The notes below the pieces were generated by a model. That model did no database searches. It was given only the letters and a program-made list of their open reading frames with translations, and was not told the origin of the DNA. The position numbers were made by a program, and so were the translations under genes. From contig CANTFK010000976.1 of assembly GCA_947646735.1 (NCBI GenBank), positions 141,542 through 205,541 of the forward strand: 64,000 bases of DNA. The letters are read 5' to 3'. The stretch is from Peronospora farinosa (lineage: Eukaryota > Oomycota > Peronosporomycetes > Peronosporales > Peronosporaceae). Positions within the stretch are counted from its first letter, which is position 1. The number at the start of each line of letters is the position of its first letter. Shown here one piece after another: positions 30,735 through 42,200 of the stretch.

Positions 30735-32609
30735 CTAGACTGGCGTTGGCGTGGTCGAGTCAATAGAAGAGGCGTTAGAGAGGCTCGCGCCGGCGCCATC
30801 GCATGTATTTAGCTTAGGACCTGTATCCTCTTCATACGCCCACGAAGCCAGTAAATTCACCTCCACATCCGGTTGTGAGAAAGCCAATTTGACTTCTTTA
30901 TCGTCCACGTTGCTCAGCGCAATGCACGCATGAGTAAACGCACAACGCAGTTGACTAAGTGCGCGTCTAGAACAGAGCATCCCCAGATCGCGTTCGGTCT
31001 CGACTGGGTCTTCCAGACAGAGTCGGGTGTCATTTCGACGAGACCAACCCTTGCTGGTCTTTGACATAATGTCGCCTGTGCGTAAGCTCACTACGGTGTG
31101 CTCGTAGTCGAACTCGCAAGCGTAGAAGCGGAAGAAGCCCCGTCGAAGTGCCAGCCAATCTCGCACCTTAGTGTTTTGCTCGTTGACGAGTATAAACTTC
31201 TTCTCAGCCGCTTCGAGTCGTTTATCGATTTCATCGTCCGTCAGTGTATGTAGCGAAACCTCATCTTCAACAACATATGCACTACAGTCAAGCACGGGTA
31301 GAACAGAAATACGTTGCAGGTAGTAGATAGCAAGCAGCATGAGTCCATACGAGCTCACGGCGTCACTAACCACACGCGCCTTGGCCCGACGCCACTTACG
31401 AAGCCAGTCACAGAATCGTCGCACATGTTGAAGCTGACGTTTTCGCTCTGAGGAATGTGCACCGACACCACCATACAAGAGCCATCGCAAAAGACGCGTG
31501 TTCCATAATGCAGAAACGTTGTTCACACAAAGGTCACATGGTAGATCGGTAGAAGGGTCCCAAAACTGCACAATAGGAATACGGGCTCCCGTGACTGCGA
31601 TAATCCTGTGCTCAGTTTCGTCCGTGCGATCAGGTAAGAAATAAATCGACAAATGCTCCATCACTTCAGTGACCAGAGACGCTGTTTCTTGGCAAAAATG
31701 TGGCGCTGACGGCAACAAAGCGCAGAGATCCACATCGGCAGGTTTTTGATCATCATCGTCGGGATCTGACAAAAGACCAGTGACTGAAGAACCAAATATT
31801 GTGACACGTGCATCTGGCCACATCAGACGAAGCACATTCTCCACACGATGAGCCGCTTGTTTTCGACGCTGTAGCTCCTTTTCTTTATCTTGATCAGCCC
31901 TTAAGAACGCCTCCTCCTCCTCATTTTCGAAGGCTACGTTAACAGAATCAACACTGATCTGATCAGCAAATGCTCGTGCATACATTGGCACAAAATAGAG
32001 CAATTTTCCTGTCTGCAGACATTGCGTCACTAAAGCACGTTGCAATTTCCGAGCTCGTTCCTTCTTGTCGTACATCTTGGCATCATTAGAGGCTGTCGGA
32101 TGCAGCATCAAGTGCACAGCTGCTTTCATCACTGTCTCGTCTTCTTTCTTCTCTTGTAACTGCAATACCCACGGCCATAGAAACTGTTCCAGACGTTCAC
32201 GAATTGCTAGTGTGTCTTCCTCCAATTCCACCAGAAATCGCGCCAATAAGAGCGGAGAAATCGTCCAACCAGACGAAAAAACAGCCACTAATTCGTCTCC
32301 TCGTACATTCAGACGCTTTGTATAATGTGCCGCTGCTTTCGGGGCCTTATGTTCTGTCAGAATCACACGGACGACAACTGTCCGTGCTTCAAGTGTCCCA
32401 ATTTGAAGGGCGAGACTTTGCGCGGTGTCCCATTCGTGACTAGAGCGGCTTTGCAGGACGTTGTGCAAAGTATCAATAGATACAGTTACGGGGTTTGATC
32501 GAGCCAAACGCTCGGTCTTTGACTTGCGACGTCCTCGTCTCTTCTTCTTGCACTTCGGAGCTGCTGCTGCTGGTGCTGGTGATTCACCGTGGCGCTTCAT
32601 TCTGGACAA
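30735..32609 (-). CDS. Cid1-type non-canonical poly(A)/uridylyl transferase, 624 residues
   Basis: This is an RNA 3'-nucleotidyltransferase of the DNA polymerase beta superfamily. A Lys/Arg-rich head (KCKKKRRGRRKSK, nuclear-signal-like) is followed by a 200-residue region without recognised domains. The catalytic domain starts near 260: FGSSVTGL at 272-279 is the Gly-Ser helix, ADVDLC supplies catalytic Asp 292 and 294, and LPCDLCVNN supplies the third Asp 359. The poly(A)-polymerase-associated segment follows (FCDWLRKWRRAK; SYGLMLLAIYYLQ near 425-445), typical of TUTase/Trf4/GLD-2 enzymes. An acidic insert DPDDDDQKPAD separates the Gly-Ser helix from the Asp pair. All three carboxylates are present, so activity is likely; A versus U preference cannot be read. 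The C-terminal 130 residues are unassigned. The gene is intronless. Confidence 0.9.
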   Translation of the reverse strand: MSRMKRHGESPAPAAAAPKCKKKRRGRRKSKTERLARSNPVTVSIDTLHNVLQSRSSHEWDTAQSLALQIGTLEARTVVVRVILTEHKAPKAAAHYTKRLNVRGDELVAVFSSGWTISPLLLARFLVELEEDTLAIRERLEQFLWPWVLQLQEKKEDETVMKAAVHLMLHPTASNDAKMYDKKERARKLQRALVTQCLQTGKLLYFVPMYARAFADQISVDSVNVAFENEEEEAFLRADQDKEKELQRRKQAAHRVENVLRLMWPDARVTIFGSSVTGLLSDPDDDDQKPADVDLCALLPSAPHFCQETASLVTEVMEHLSIYFLPDRTDETEHRIIAVTGARIPIVQFWDPSTDLPCDLCVNNVSALWNTRLLRWLLYGGVGAHSSERKRQLQHVRRFCDWLRKWRRAKARVVSDAVSSYGLMLLAIYYLQRISVLPVLDCSAYVVEDEVSLHTLTDDEIDKRLEAAEKKFILVNEQNTKVRDWLALRRGFFRFYACEFDYEHTVVSLRTGDIMSKTSKGWSRRNDTRLCLEDPVETERDLGMLCSRRALSQLRCAFTHACIALSNVDDKEVKLAFSQPDVEVNLLASWAYEEDTGPKLNTCDGAGASLSNASSIDSTTPTPV

Positions 32610-33389
32610 GTGAATGAAAGTGATTGGCTGAAAAGCAGTTCATACAAAATGTATATTGTATTGCAGGACAGATCAATTATAGCCAGTGGAACCTGTTTAA
32701 ATGAATACTCAAAGGGTGCCGATGATTCGAAACGAAAGATCCGGTAAGACTGAGCTGTTCTTGGAGAATGACGTCACGATGGGAATTGCTAGACAAAGCG
32801 TGATATAGAATAGTATTAGAAAGAGCTACGGGCTTTCGTACTGTCGTTTTAAAGGTCCATTGTGGTGTTTGCCCATCTGTTCTTCACTGCAAAGCAAAAA
32901 GGAGAGCACATTGGAGCTGACATCTGTGGCAAAGACGTCCACAAATACGACAAAGATGGTGTCTCACCGAAAATTAAAGGCCAATTGTGAGAACCATTGT
33001 GCGATTAGGACGCGATTCTCCGCCGTCTCAAGTTATTGTAACTGTTTGTGGAATTATTGGCGGAGTGAAGTAGGGCTTGATAACATATAGAACAACGGTA
33101 TTCGAGCTAGCCGCCCACCGAAATGTAAGGGCGGTCTCACCGTATGAAGCAATCCAATTGCAGGGGAGCTGGATCATGGACACCATCACGAGAAAACTGC
33201 TCCTTCCAATAAATGTGCCCAGTTTTGTCGCATCTGGTCTCACCATCCAAAGCTTGGCGGTAGATTATACGCGAGGTATCCAGTTTGAGCTCCTCAACCT
33301 CATCCTATCTACTTGTGCTGTTAGCCTCCTCAAATTACAATTCTCGTCCAACAGCAGAAGTCATTAAGTCGCATTGTCACCGTTCGTCA
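32610..33389. other. Intergenic, divergent between nucleotidyltransferase and secreted protein
   Basis: This should hold both promoters. Short frames (32860-33090, 33077-33367) match no family I know. The in-frame upstream extension of the secreted protein (from 33285) lacks a signal peptide at its own start, so the later ATG is preferred. No RNA gene or repeat is seen. Confidence 0.45.
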
Positions 33390-33938
33390 ATGCGTTTCTA
33401 CTACGTCGCACTAGTTGCTGCTTCTGCATTATATACAAGCATTGATGGTGTTCAGGCTGTTCCCAGCGTGGCCGTGCCCACTTCGCTCAGAGGGACCACC
33501 AACAACATACCGCTGTCCAACGGCGAAGAGATGACCAACCGTTTTTTGATTGCCGAAGATGAAACAATTGACGATGATCCGTTGCCAGAGAGAAGTATCA
33601 AAAGTTTAAAAAAGATAGGAAAGAAGATAAACAAGGGAAGACGTCGAGAAGAAAACGAAGAAGAAAACGAAGAAGAAAACGAAGAAGAAGACAGCATCAA
33701 CCCTGAATCTGAAGACGAATCTGACGACGAATTTGACGACGAATCTGATGACGAATCTGACGACGAATCTGATGACGAATCTGACGACAAGGCTAACAAC
33801 AAGTCTAACAATGAATATGTCAAAGCTGAAAAAACGGACAAAGATGACAAAGATGACAAATACGACGACCCTGACGACTCTGACGATTCTGACCGTCGCC
33901 AACACCATCACTTTTTTGGCTTTCATCGCGGAGATTAA
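33390..33938 (+). CDS. Small secreted acidic repeat protein with degenerate RXLR/EER-like leader, 182 residues
   Basis: ATG 33390 begins MRFYYVALVAASALYTS, a clear signal peptide with likely cleavage after VQA (about residue 23). Then come SLRG near 33, NRFLIAEDE near 51 and DPLPERS near 65. NRFL plus PER is reminiscent of, but does not meet, the RXLR...EER host-targeting signature of oomycete effectors. A basic stretch (SLKKIGKKINKGRRR) is followed by acidic low-complexity repeats: about four ENEE units, then about seven DDESD-type units encoded by a 12-bp tandem repeat near 33717-33788. The tail is His-rich (RRQHHHFFGFHRGD). It is secreted and effector-like by architecture; its function is unknown. 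It is the last host gene before the Helitron, 2.3 kb away. An earlier in-frame ATG at 33285 would bury the signal peptide. Confidence 0.75.
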   Translation: MRFYYVALVAASALYTSIDGVQAVPSVAVPTSLRGTTNNIPLSNGEEMTNRFLIAEDETIDDDPLPERSIKSLKKIGKKINKGRRREENEEENEEENEEEDSINPESEDESDDEFDDESDDESDDESDDESDDKANNKSNNEYVKAEKTDKDDKDDKYDDPDDSDDSDRRQHHHFFGFHRGD

Positions 33939-34741
33939 CTTTACTCCAAAGTGGTACTTATTTGCTGATTGTTGGCTACCTCCTTTCTCTAGCTGACCGA
34001 CCACAGGTTGCGCACGTACCTGGATTAACAGAATAATACACTTTTGACTTGCTTATCATTGTAAGAGGTTTTGTGCTACTGAAATATTGTTCCCCCCAAA
34101 GTGTGGTGCCTCTGACCAAGGAAATACTTTAGTAAATCTATAAATGAGTACTTAATTTACAAACGAGATGCTACAAAACGACGGTGCGAAAAGTAATATA
34201 TATACTGTAGGAATCCTTATAAATTTTGATGCTGCCCGTCGTTTCGACGCATACGTGCGCGAATTCTCCGCGGATAGTATATTGGCCCATCATTTTACCT
34301 TATTTTATATTTAGTTTAATAAAGTAAATTGATACATTTGAAAGTCAATGTGTACCTGTCATTCCGACGGACATGGTGAGTAAAGTCTGCTTTTTGATAT
34401 TCGTGCCCATCTATTAAATTTAGAATATTTGGTTGACTCTGATAAGTTAATATGTATGATGCAATACATAGGGGTCACTTCGCTTTTTTGCAACTGAATC
34501 CAGTTCAACCTGATGACAACGCTTGCTCTTGCCATGTTCAAGTGTATTAATAAAGTACTGAGCTTATATTTTGAAACGAATCTAAAGCATGTGTTTCATT
34601 TAATATATAAGAAAATGCTGTGTTTGATGTAGCAATATATATCAAGGGTATGAAGGTTGATGTGTACCCATCGTTTCGAGGATGTATTATATAAAAAAGC
34701 ACGGAATACGAACACATGGGATGGACTATATTCTGTTATGC
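33939..34741. other. AT-rich gene-free DNA
   Basis: No coding region, RNA gene or recognised element is seen. The sequence has many TATA/ATTA runs and differs in base composition from the gene-dense region to its left. Confidence 0.5.
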
Positions 34742-35060
34742 AAATCTGATTGGGTTATTATCAATGCAGAATGCAAAATCAGCCAATGCAAAACTAGCCA
34801 ATAATGTAAAATTAGCTAATCCAAATGCCGGAGAAGGAGCACTACGGACGGACGGACTGACAGGCGGACACAATTCGTTATCTTCTATATAATAAAAGAA
34901 TTGTGTCCGTCCGTCCGTCCGTCTGTTCGTCCGTCCGTCCGTCTGTCCGTCCGTCCGTAGTGCTCCTTTTCCGGCATTCGGATTGGCTAATTTTGCATTA
35001 TTGTCTAATTTTGCATTGGCTGATATTGTATTTTGCATAGATAATATTATAAGCTGATTT
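34742..35060. repeat. About 320 bp imperfect palindrome (fold-back/MITE-like) with (CCGT)n tract
   Basis: The left arm (from 34742) and right arm (to 35060) are imperfect reverse complements. Left ATCAGCCAATGCAAAACTAG pairs with right-arm reverse complement ATCAGCCAATGCAAAATTAG, and left CGGAGAAGGAGCACTACGG pairs with CGGAAAAGGAGCACTACGG. The centre is GGACACAATTC, then about 22 bp of AT-rich loop, then GAATTGTGTCC (about 34867-34908). The right arm carries a longer (CCGT/CTGT)n tract at 34908-34970 than the left, so it has expanded on one side. There is no ORF inside. It could be a fold-back element or a rearranged Helitron terminus. Confidence 0.8.
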
Positions 35061-36238
35061 TTCGAATATATACTGTAGTAAAATTGCCTACGTCCATACT
35101 AATTGCGTAGAACATGCGTACCTATCGGTCGGAACGACTGGCAGATCTAAGTTCGGTTTGACGAATTTTGTAATATTAATGCGAGCAGGTCTCCGTTACA
35201 GAATTCAGCTTCGAAAGGCGGCAAAAAGCTGTTAAGACACCCTTTAATATAATTAAACTATCTTTTATTTAATTAAAGAAAAGTATTTATCCGTTTGCCA
35301 TCGTGCTTTTTCTAGGAATTCGAATTGACTGATTTTGCGTTTTATATTCATTCATATTTGCTAATATGCATTGAAAAACGTATTTGATCGATATATTTGG
35401 ATGTCTGAAATATATAACGAATCTTATTTGTGAAATCTGATAGGGTGAAGTAAGATTATTTGGAGTAAAAAGTACCTATGAGCCTGGGGACGACGTCCCA
35501 TCGGTGGTGCAATGGTTTGCTTACCATGTATACAGGTCTGTGTAATGGGCACGGGCTCAATACCCGCTGCCTGCCAAATCGGGCATATTGGAAATTTGGG
35601 TAGTTCTCTTAGTCGAACTTTGGGCTGCTTGCGGTAAACACTTTCGAGTGCTGTCGTGTGGTAGTCGTTACTTAACCCTTGCATGAAAACGAGAGTCCGT
35701 CCCCCAAGCTTGCTTGGGTCTCACACTGAATATCTTCTTCGGAAGGTGGATGGTAGTAGTGCTATAACGGTAGAAGCCGAAGGCGTAAAGGTCCGTAATA
35801 ACGGTAGGGCCCGTGTCCCTTCAATATGACTTCGTAATAAGTGACGCAAATCGGCTTAAGCCGTGACCTCACACGGGCGCATTAGCATACCAATACGATT
35901 AATGAGGAAAAAACAAAGACCGATAAGCCAAATAGGCAGGTATAAACCAAAAGCGAATCTCCAAATCCTCTTCCTGAAAGGGTAAAGGTGTAAGGCAAAA
36001 ACCACTTGCAAAGGCCAAAAGCCAACTACCAATACCCGCAAGGGTAAAGGCTATAGTCCGAACGTCTAAATACACTTGATTACCTAAATAATATTAAAAA
36101 TGGTGTACGACCATCCTTTCATATATTTTAGGCATGTTGATTGGCCAACTTTATATTTTGCAATAACTGGTGTATGTCGCACTTTGCATTAAGATCTCTA
36201 CTAAAGATTTAAGTCCTTACGTGGTGCTACAATTAAAG
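35061..36238. other. Upstream region of the Helitron frame, AT-rich, with SINE-like repeat
   Basis: No protein-coding frame is supportable. It contains the tRNA-like head described separately. A G/C-richer segment at about 35690-36060 has short A-rich/CGG motifs (GGTAGAAGCCGAAGGCGTAA). AT-rich tracts around 35330-35380 and 36130-36170 share TGATTTTGC/TTGGCCAA-like words with the 34.7 kb palindrome. It probably includes the 5' non-coding part of the Helitron. Confidence 0.45.
35490..35600 (+). repeat. tRNA-derived SINE-like head
   Basis: TGGTGCAATGG at 35505-35515 fits the pol III A box (TRGYNNARNNGG). GGCTCAATACC at 35554-35564 fits the B box (GGTTCRANTCC) at 8 of 11 positions, about 50 bp downstream. 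No cloverleaf with paired acceptor arms is evident, so this is not a functional tRNA gene. SINEs with tRNA heads are known in Phytophthora. The body may extend to about 35700-36060, but I cannot define its end. Confidence 0.45.
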
Positions 36239-39200
36239 ATGGAAAGCCCACGGTCGCGCCGAAATCGTCTTGCCTGGGAGCGACGTTCTCGGCAGCGTGC
36301 CAAGGAGACGGAAGAACAGCGAGCCGCACTACGGCAAGAAGCGCGCCGTGCGCAACGCACCCGGCGGCGACAATATAAGAACGTGGCAGCAGAGCGCGAG
36401 CGCAACCGAGTGGCGCACGCGGCACGACGAGCCGAAATGAGCCACGAAGATGCAACGCTTGAGCGCGAGCGCAACCGAGCGAGGCAGGCGGCACGACGAG
36501 CCGAAATCAGCCACGAAGATGCAACGCTTGAGCGCGAGCGCAACCGAGTGGCGCACGCGGCACGACGAGCCGAAATGATCCACGAAGATGCAACGCTTGA
36601 GCGCGAGCGCAACCGAGTGGCGCACGCGGCACGACGAGCCGAAATGACACGCTAAGACGCAACGCTTGAGCGCGAGCGCAACCGAGCGAGGCACGCGGCA
36701 CGACGAGCCGAAATGACCCACGAAGATGCAACGCTTGAGCGCGAGCGCAACCGAGTGGCGCACGCGGCACGACGAGCCGAAATGAGCCACGAAGATGCAA
36801 CGCTTGAGCGCGAGTGCAACCGAGTGGGGCACGCGGCACGACGTACCGAAATGACCCACGAAGATGCAACGCTTGAGCGCGAGCGCAACCGAGCGAGGCA
36901 CGCGGCACGACGAGCCGAAATCAGCCACGAAGATGCAACGCTTGAGCGCGAGCGCAACCGAGCGAGGCACGCAGCACGACGAGCCGAAATCAGCCACGAA
37001 GATGCAACGCTTGAGCGCGAGCGCAACCGAGTGGCGCACGCGGAACGAAGAGCCGAAATGAGCCACGAAGATGCAACGCTTGAACGCGAGCGCGACCGAG
37101 TGGCGCACGCGGCACGACGAGCCGAAATGAGCCACGAAGATGCAACGCTTGAGCGCGAGCGCAACCGAGCGAAGCACGCGGCACGACGAGCCGAAATGAG
37201 CCACGAAGATGCAACGCTTGAGCGCGAGCGCAACCGCGTGGCGCACGCGGCACGACGAGCCGAAATGAGCCACGAAGATGCAACGCTTGAGCGCGAGCGC
37301 AACCGAGTGGCGCACGCGGCACGAAGAGCCGAAATGAGCCACGAAGATGCAACGCTTGAGCGCGAGCGCAACCGAGTGGCGCACGCGGCACGACGAGCCG
37401 AAATGAGCCACGAAGATGCAACGCTTGAGCGCGAGCGCAACCGAGCGAAGCACGCGGCACGACGAGCCGAAATGAGCCACGAAGATGCAACGCTTGAGCG
37501 CGAGCGCAACCGAGCGAGGCACGCGGCACGACGAGCCGAAATGAGCCACGAAGATGCAACGCTTGAGCGCGAGCGCAACCGAGCGAGGCACGCGGAACGA
37601 CGAGCCGAAATGAGCCACGAAGATGCAACGCTTGAGCGCGAGCGCAACCGAGCGAAGCACGCGGCACGACGAGCCGAAATGAGCCACGAAGATGCAACGC
37701 TTGAGCGCGAGCGCAACCGAGCGAAGCACGCGGCACGACGAGCCGAAATGAGCCACGAAGATGCAACGCTTGAGAGCGAGCGCAACCGAGTGGCGCACGC
37801 GGCACGACGAGCCGAAATGACCCACGAAGATGCAACGCTTGAGCGCGAGCGCAACCGAGCGAGGCACGCGGCACGACGAGCCGAAATGAGCCACGAAGAT
37901 GCAACGCTTGAGCGCGAGCGCAACCGAGCGAGGCACGCGGCACGACGAGCCGAAATGAGCCACGAAGATGCAACGCTTGAGCGCGAGCGCAACCGAGCGA
38001 GGCACGCGGCACGACGAGCCGAAATGACCCACGAAGATGCAACGCTTGAGCGCGAGCGCAACCGAGCGAGCGCACGCGGCACGACGAGCCGAAATGAGCC
38101 ACGAAGATGCAACGCTTGAGCGCGAGCGCAACCGAGCGAGGCACGCGGCACGACGAGCCGAAATGAGCCACGAAGATGCAACGCTTGAGCGCGAGCGCAA
38201 CCGAGCGAGGCACGCGGCACGACGAGCCGAAATGAGCCACGAAGATGCAACGCTTGAGCGCGAGCGCAACCGAGCGAGGCACGCGGCACGACGAGCCGAA
38301 ATCAGCCACGAAGATGCAACGCTTGAGCGCGAGCGCAACCGAGCGAGGCACGCGGCACGACGAGCCGAAATGAGCCACGAAGATGCAACGCTTGAGAGCG
38401 AGCGCAACCGAGTGGCGCACGCGGCACGACGAGCCGAAATGACCCACGAAGATGCAACGCTTGAGCGCGAGGCAACCGAGCGAAGCACGCGGCACGACGA
38501 GCCGAAATGAGCCACGAAGATGCAACGCTTGAGCGCGAGCGCAACCGAGCGAGGCACGCGGCACGACGAGCCGAAATGAGCCACGAAGATGCAACGCTTG
38601 AGCGCGAGCGCAACCGAGCGAGGCACGCGGCACGACGAGCCGAAATGACCCACGAAGATGCAACGCTTGAGCGCGAGCGCAACCGAGCGAGGCACGCGGC
38701 ACGACGAGCCGAAATCAGCCACGAAGATGCAACGCTTGAGCGCGAGCGCAACCGAGTGGCGCACGCGGCACGACGAGCCGAAATGAGCCACGAAGATGCA
38801 ACGCTTGAGCGCGAGCGCAACCGAGTGAGCGCACGCGGCACGACGAGCCGAAATGACCCACGAAGATGCAACGCTTGAGCGCGAGCGCAACCGAGCGAGG
38901 CACGCGGCACGACGAGCCGAAATGAGCCACGAAGATGCAACGCTTGAGCGCGAGCGCAACCGAGTGGCGCACGCGGCACGACGAGCCGAAATGACCACGA
39001 AGATGCAACGCTTGAGCGCGAGCGCAACCGAGCGAGGCACGCGGCACGACGAGCCGAAATGAGCCACGAAGATGCAACGCTTGAGCGCGAGCGCAACCGA
39101 GTGGCGCACGCGGCACGACGAGCCGAAATGAGCCACGAAGATGCAACGCTTGAGCGCGAGCGCAACCGAGCGAGGCACGCGGCACGACGAGCCGAAATGA

Positions 39201-42200
39201 CCCACGAAGATGCAACGCTTGAGCGCGAGCGCAACCGAGTGGCGCACGCGGCACGACGAGCCGAAATCAGCCACGAAGATGCAACGCTTGAGCGCGAGCG
39301 CAACCGAGCGAGGCGCGCGGCACGACGTACCGAAATGACCCACGAAGATGCAACGCTTGAGCGCGAGCGCAACCGAGCGAGGCACGCGGCACGACGAGCC
39401 GAAATGACCCACGAAGATGCAACGCTTGAGCGCGAGCGCAACCGAGCGAGGCACGCAGCACGACGAGCCGAAATCAGCCACGAAGATGCAACGCTTGAGC
39501 GCGAGCGCAACCGCGTGGCGCACGCGGCACGACGAGCCGAAATGACCCACGAAGATGCAACGCTTGAGAGCGAGCGCAACCGAGTGGCGCACGCGGCACG
39601 ACGAGCCGAAATGACCCACGAAGATGCAACGCTTGAGCGCGAGTGCAACCGAGCGAAGCACGCGGCACGACGAGCCGAAATGAGCCACGAAGATGCAACG
39701 CTTGAGCGCGAGCGCAACCGCGTGGCGCACGCGGCACGACGAGCCGAAATGAGCCACGAAGATGCAACGCTTGAGCGCGAGCGCAACCGAGCGAGGCACG
39801 CGGCACGACGAGCCGAAATGACCCACGAAGATGCAACGCTTGAGCGCGAGCGCAACCGAGCGAGGCACGCGGCACGACGAGCCGAAATCAGCCACGAAGA
39901 TGCAACGCTTGAGCGCGAGCGCAACCGCGTGGAGCACGCGGCACGACGAGCCGAAATGAGCCACGAAGATGCAACGCTTGAGAGCGAGCGCAACCGAGTG
40001 GCGCACGCGGCACGACGAGCCGAAATGACCCACGAAGATGCAACGCTTGAGCGCAAGTGCAACCGAGCGAGGCACGCGGCACGACGAGCCGAAATGAGCC
40101 ACGAAGATGCAACGCTTGAGAGCGAGCGCAACCGAGCGAGGCACGCGGCACGACGAGCCGAAATGAGCCACGAAGATGCAACGCTTGAGCGCGAGCGCAA
40201 CCGAGCGAGGCACGCGGCACGACGAGCCGAAATGAGCCACGAAGATGCAACGCTTGAGCGCGAGCGCAACCGAGTGGCGCACGCGGCACGACGAGACGAA
40301 ATGAGCCACGAAGATGCAACGCTTGAGCGCGAGCGCAACCGAGTGGCGCACGCGGCACGACGAGCCGAAATGAGCCACGAAGATGCAACGCTTGAGCGCG
40401 AGCGCAACCGAGCGAGCGCACGCGGCACGACGAGCCGAAATGAGCCACGAAGATGCAACGCTTGAGCGCGAGTGCAACCGAGCGAAGCACGCGGCACGAC
40501 GAGCCGAAATGAGCCACGAAGATGCAACGCTTGAGCGCGAGCGCAACCGCGTGGCGCACGCGGCACGACGAGCCGAAATGAGCCACGAAGATGCAACGCT
40601 TGAGCGCGAGCGCAACCGAGTGGCGCACGCGGCACGACGAGCCGAAATGAGCCACGAAGATGCAACGCTTGAGAGCGAGCGCAACCGAGTGGCGCACGCG
40701 GCACGACGAGCCGAAATGAGCCACGAAGATGCAACGCTTGAGCGCGAGCGCAACCGAGTGGCGCACGCGGCACGACGAGCCGAAATGACCCACGAAGATG
40801 CAACGCTTGAGCGCGAGTGCAACCGAGCGAAGCACGCGGCACGACGAGCTGAAATGAGCCACGAAGATGCAACGCTTGAGCGCGAGCGCAACCGCGTGGC
40901 GCACGCGGCACGACGAGCCGAAATGACCCACGAAGATGCAACGCTTGAGCGCGAGTGCAACCGAGCGAAGCACGCGGCACGACGAGCCGAAATGACCCAC
41001 GAAGATGCAACGCTTGAGCGCGAGCGCAACCGAGCGAGGCACGCGGCACGACGAGCCGAAATGAGCCACGAAGATGCAACGCTTGAGCGCGAGCGCAACC
41101 GCGTGGCGCACGCGGCACGACGAGCCGAAATGACCCACGAAGATGCAACGCTTGAGCGCGAGTGCAACCGAGCGAAGCACGCGGCACGACGAGCCGAAAT
41201 CAGCCACGAAGATGCAACGCTTGAGCGCGAGCGCAACCGAGTGGCGCACGCGGCACGACGAGCCGAAATGAGCCACGAAGATGCAACGCTTGAGCGCGAG
41301 CGCAACCGAGTGGCGCACGCGGCACGACGAGCCGAAATGAGCCACGAAGATGCAACGCTTGAGAGCGAGCGCAACCGAGTGGCGCACGCGGCACGACGAG
41401 CCGAAATGAGCCACGAAGATGCAACGCTTGAGCGCGAGTGCAACCGAGCGAAGCACGCGGCACGACGAGCCGAAATGAGCCACGAAGATGCAACGCTTGA
41501 GCGCGAGCGCAACCGAGTGGCGCACGCGGCACGACGAGCCGAAATGAGCCACGAAGATGCAACGCTTGAGCGCGAGCGCAACCGAGTGGCGCACGCGGCA
41601 CGACGAGCCGAAATGACACGCTAAGACGCAACGCTTGAGAGCGAGCGCAACCGAGCGAGGCACGCGGCACGACGAGCCGAAATGACCCACGAAGATGCAA
41701 CGCTTGAGCGCGAGCGCAACCGAGTGGCGCACGCGGCACGACGAGCCGAAATGACCCACGAAGATGCAACGCTTGAGCGCGAGCGCAACCGAGTGGCGCA
41801 CGCGGCACGACGAGCCGAAATCAGCCACGAAGATGCAACGCTTGAGAGCGAGCGCAACCGAGCGAGGCGCGCGGCACGACGTACCGAAATGACCCACGAA
41901 GATGCAACGCTTGAGCGCGAGCGCAACCGAGCGAGGCACGCGGCACGACGAGCCGAAATCAGCCACGAAGATGCAACGCTTGAGCGCGAGCGCAACCGAG
42001 CGAGGCACGCAGCACGACGAGCCGAAATCAGCCACGAAGATGCAACGCTTGAGCGCGAGCGCAACCGCGTGGCGCACGCGGCACGACGAGCCGAAATGAC
42101 CCACGAAGATGCAACGCTTGAGAGCGAGCGCAACCGAGTGGCGCACGCGGCACGACGAGCCGAAATGACCCACGAAGATGCAACGCTTGAGCGCGAGTGC

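Noticed and set aside
33452..34004. Minus-strand Ser/Val-rich frames opposite the secreted protein
   Set aside because: They are complements of the acidic GAC/GAA repeats of the plus-strand gene and have no independent support.
35490..35580. Functional tRNA gene
   Set aside because: A- and B-box-like motifs are present, but the paired acceptor, anticodon and T arms cannot be drawn; a SINE head is more likely.
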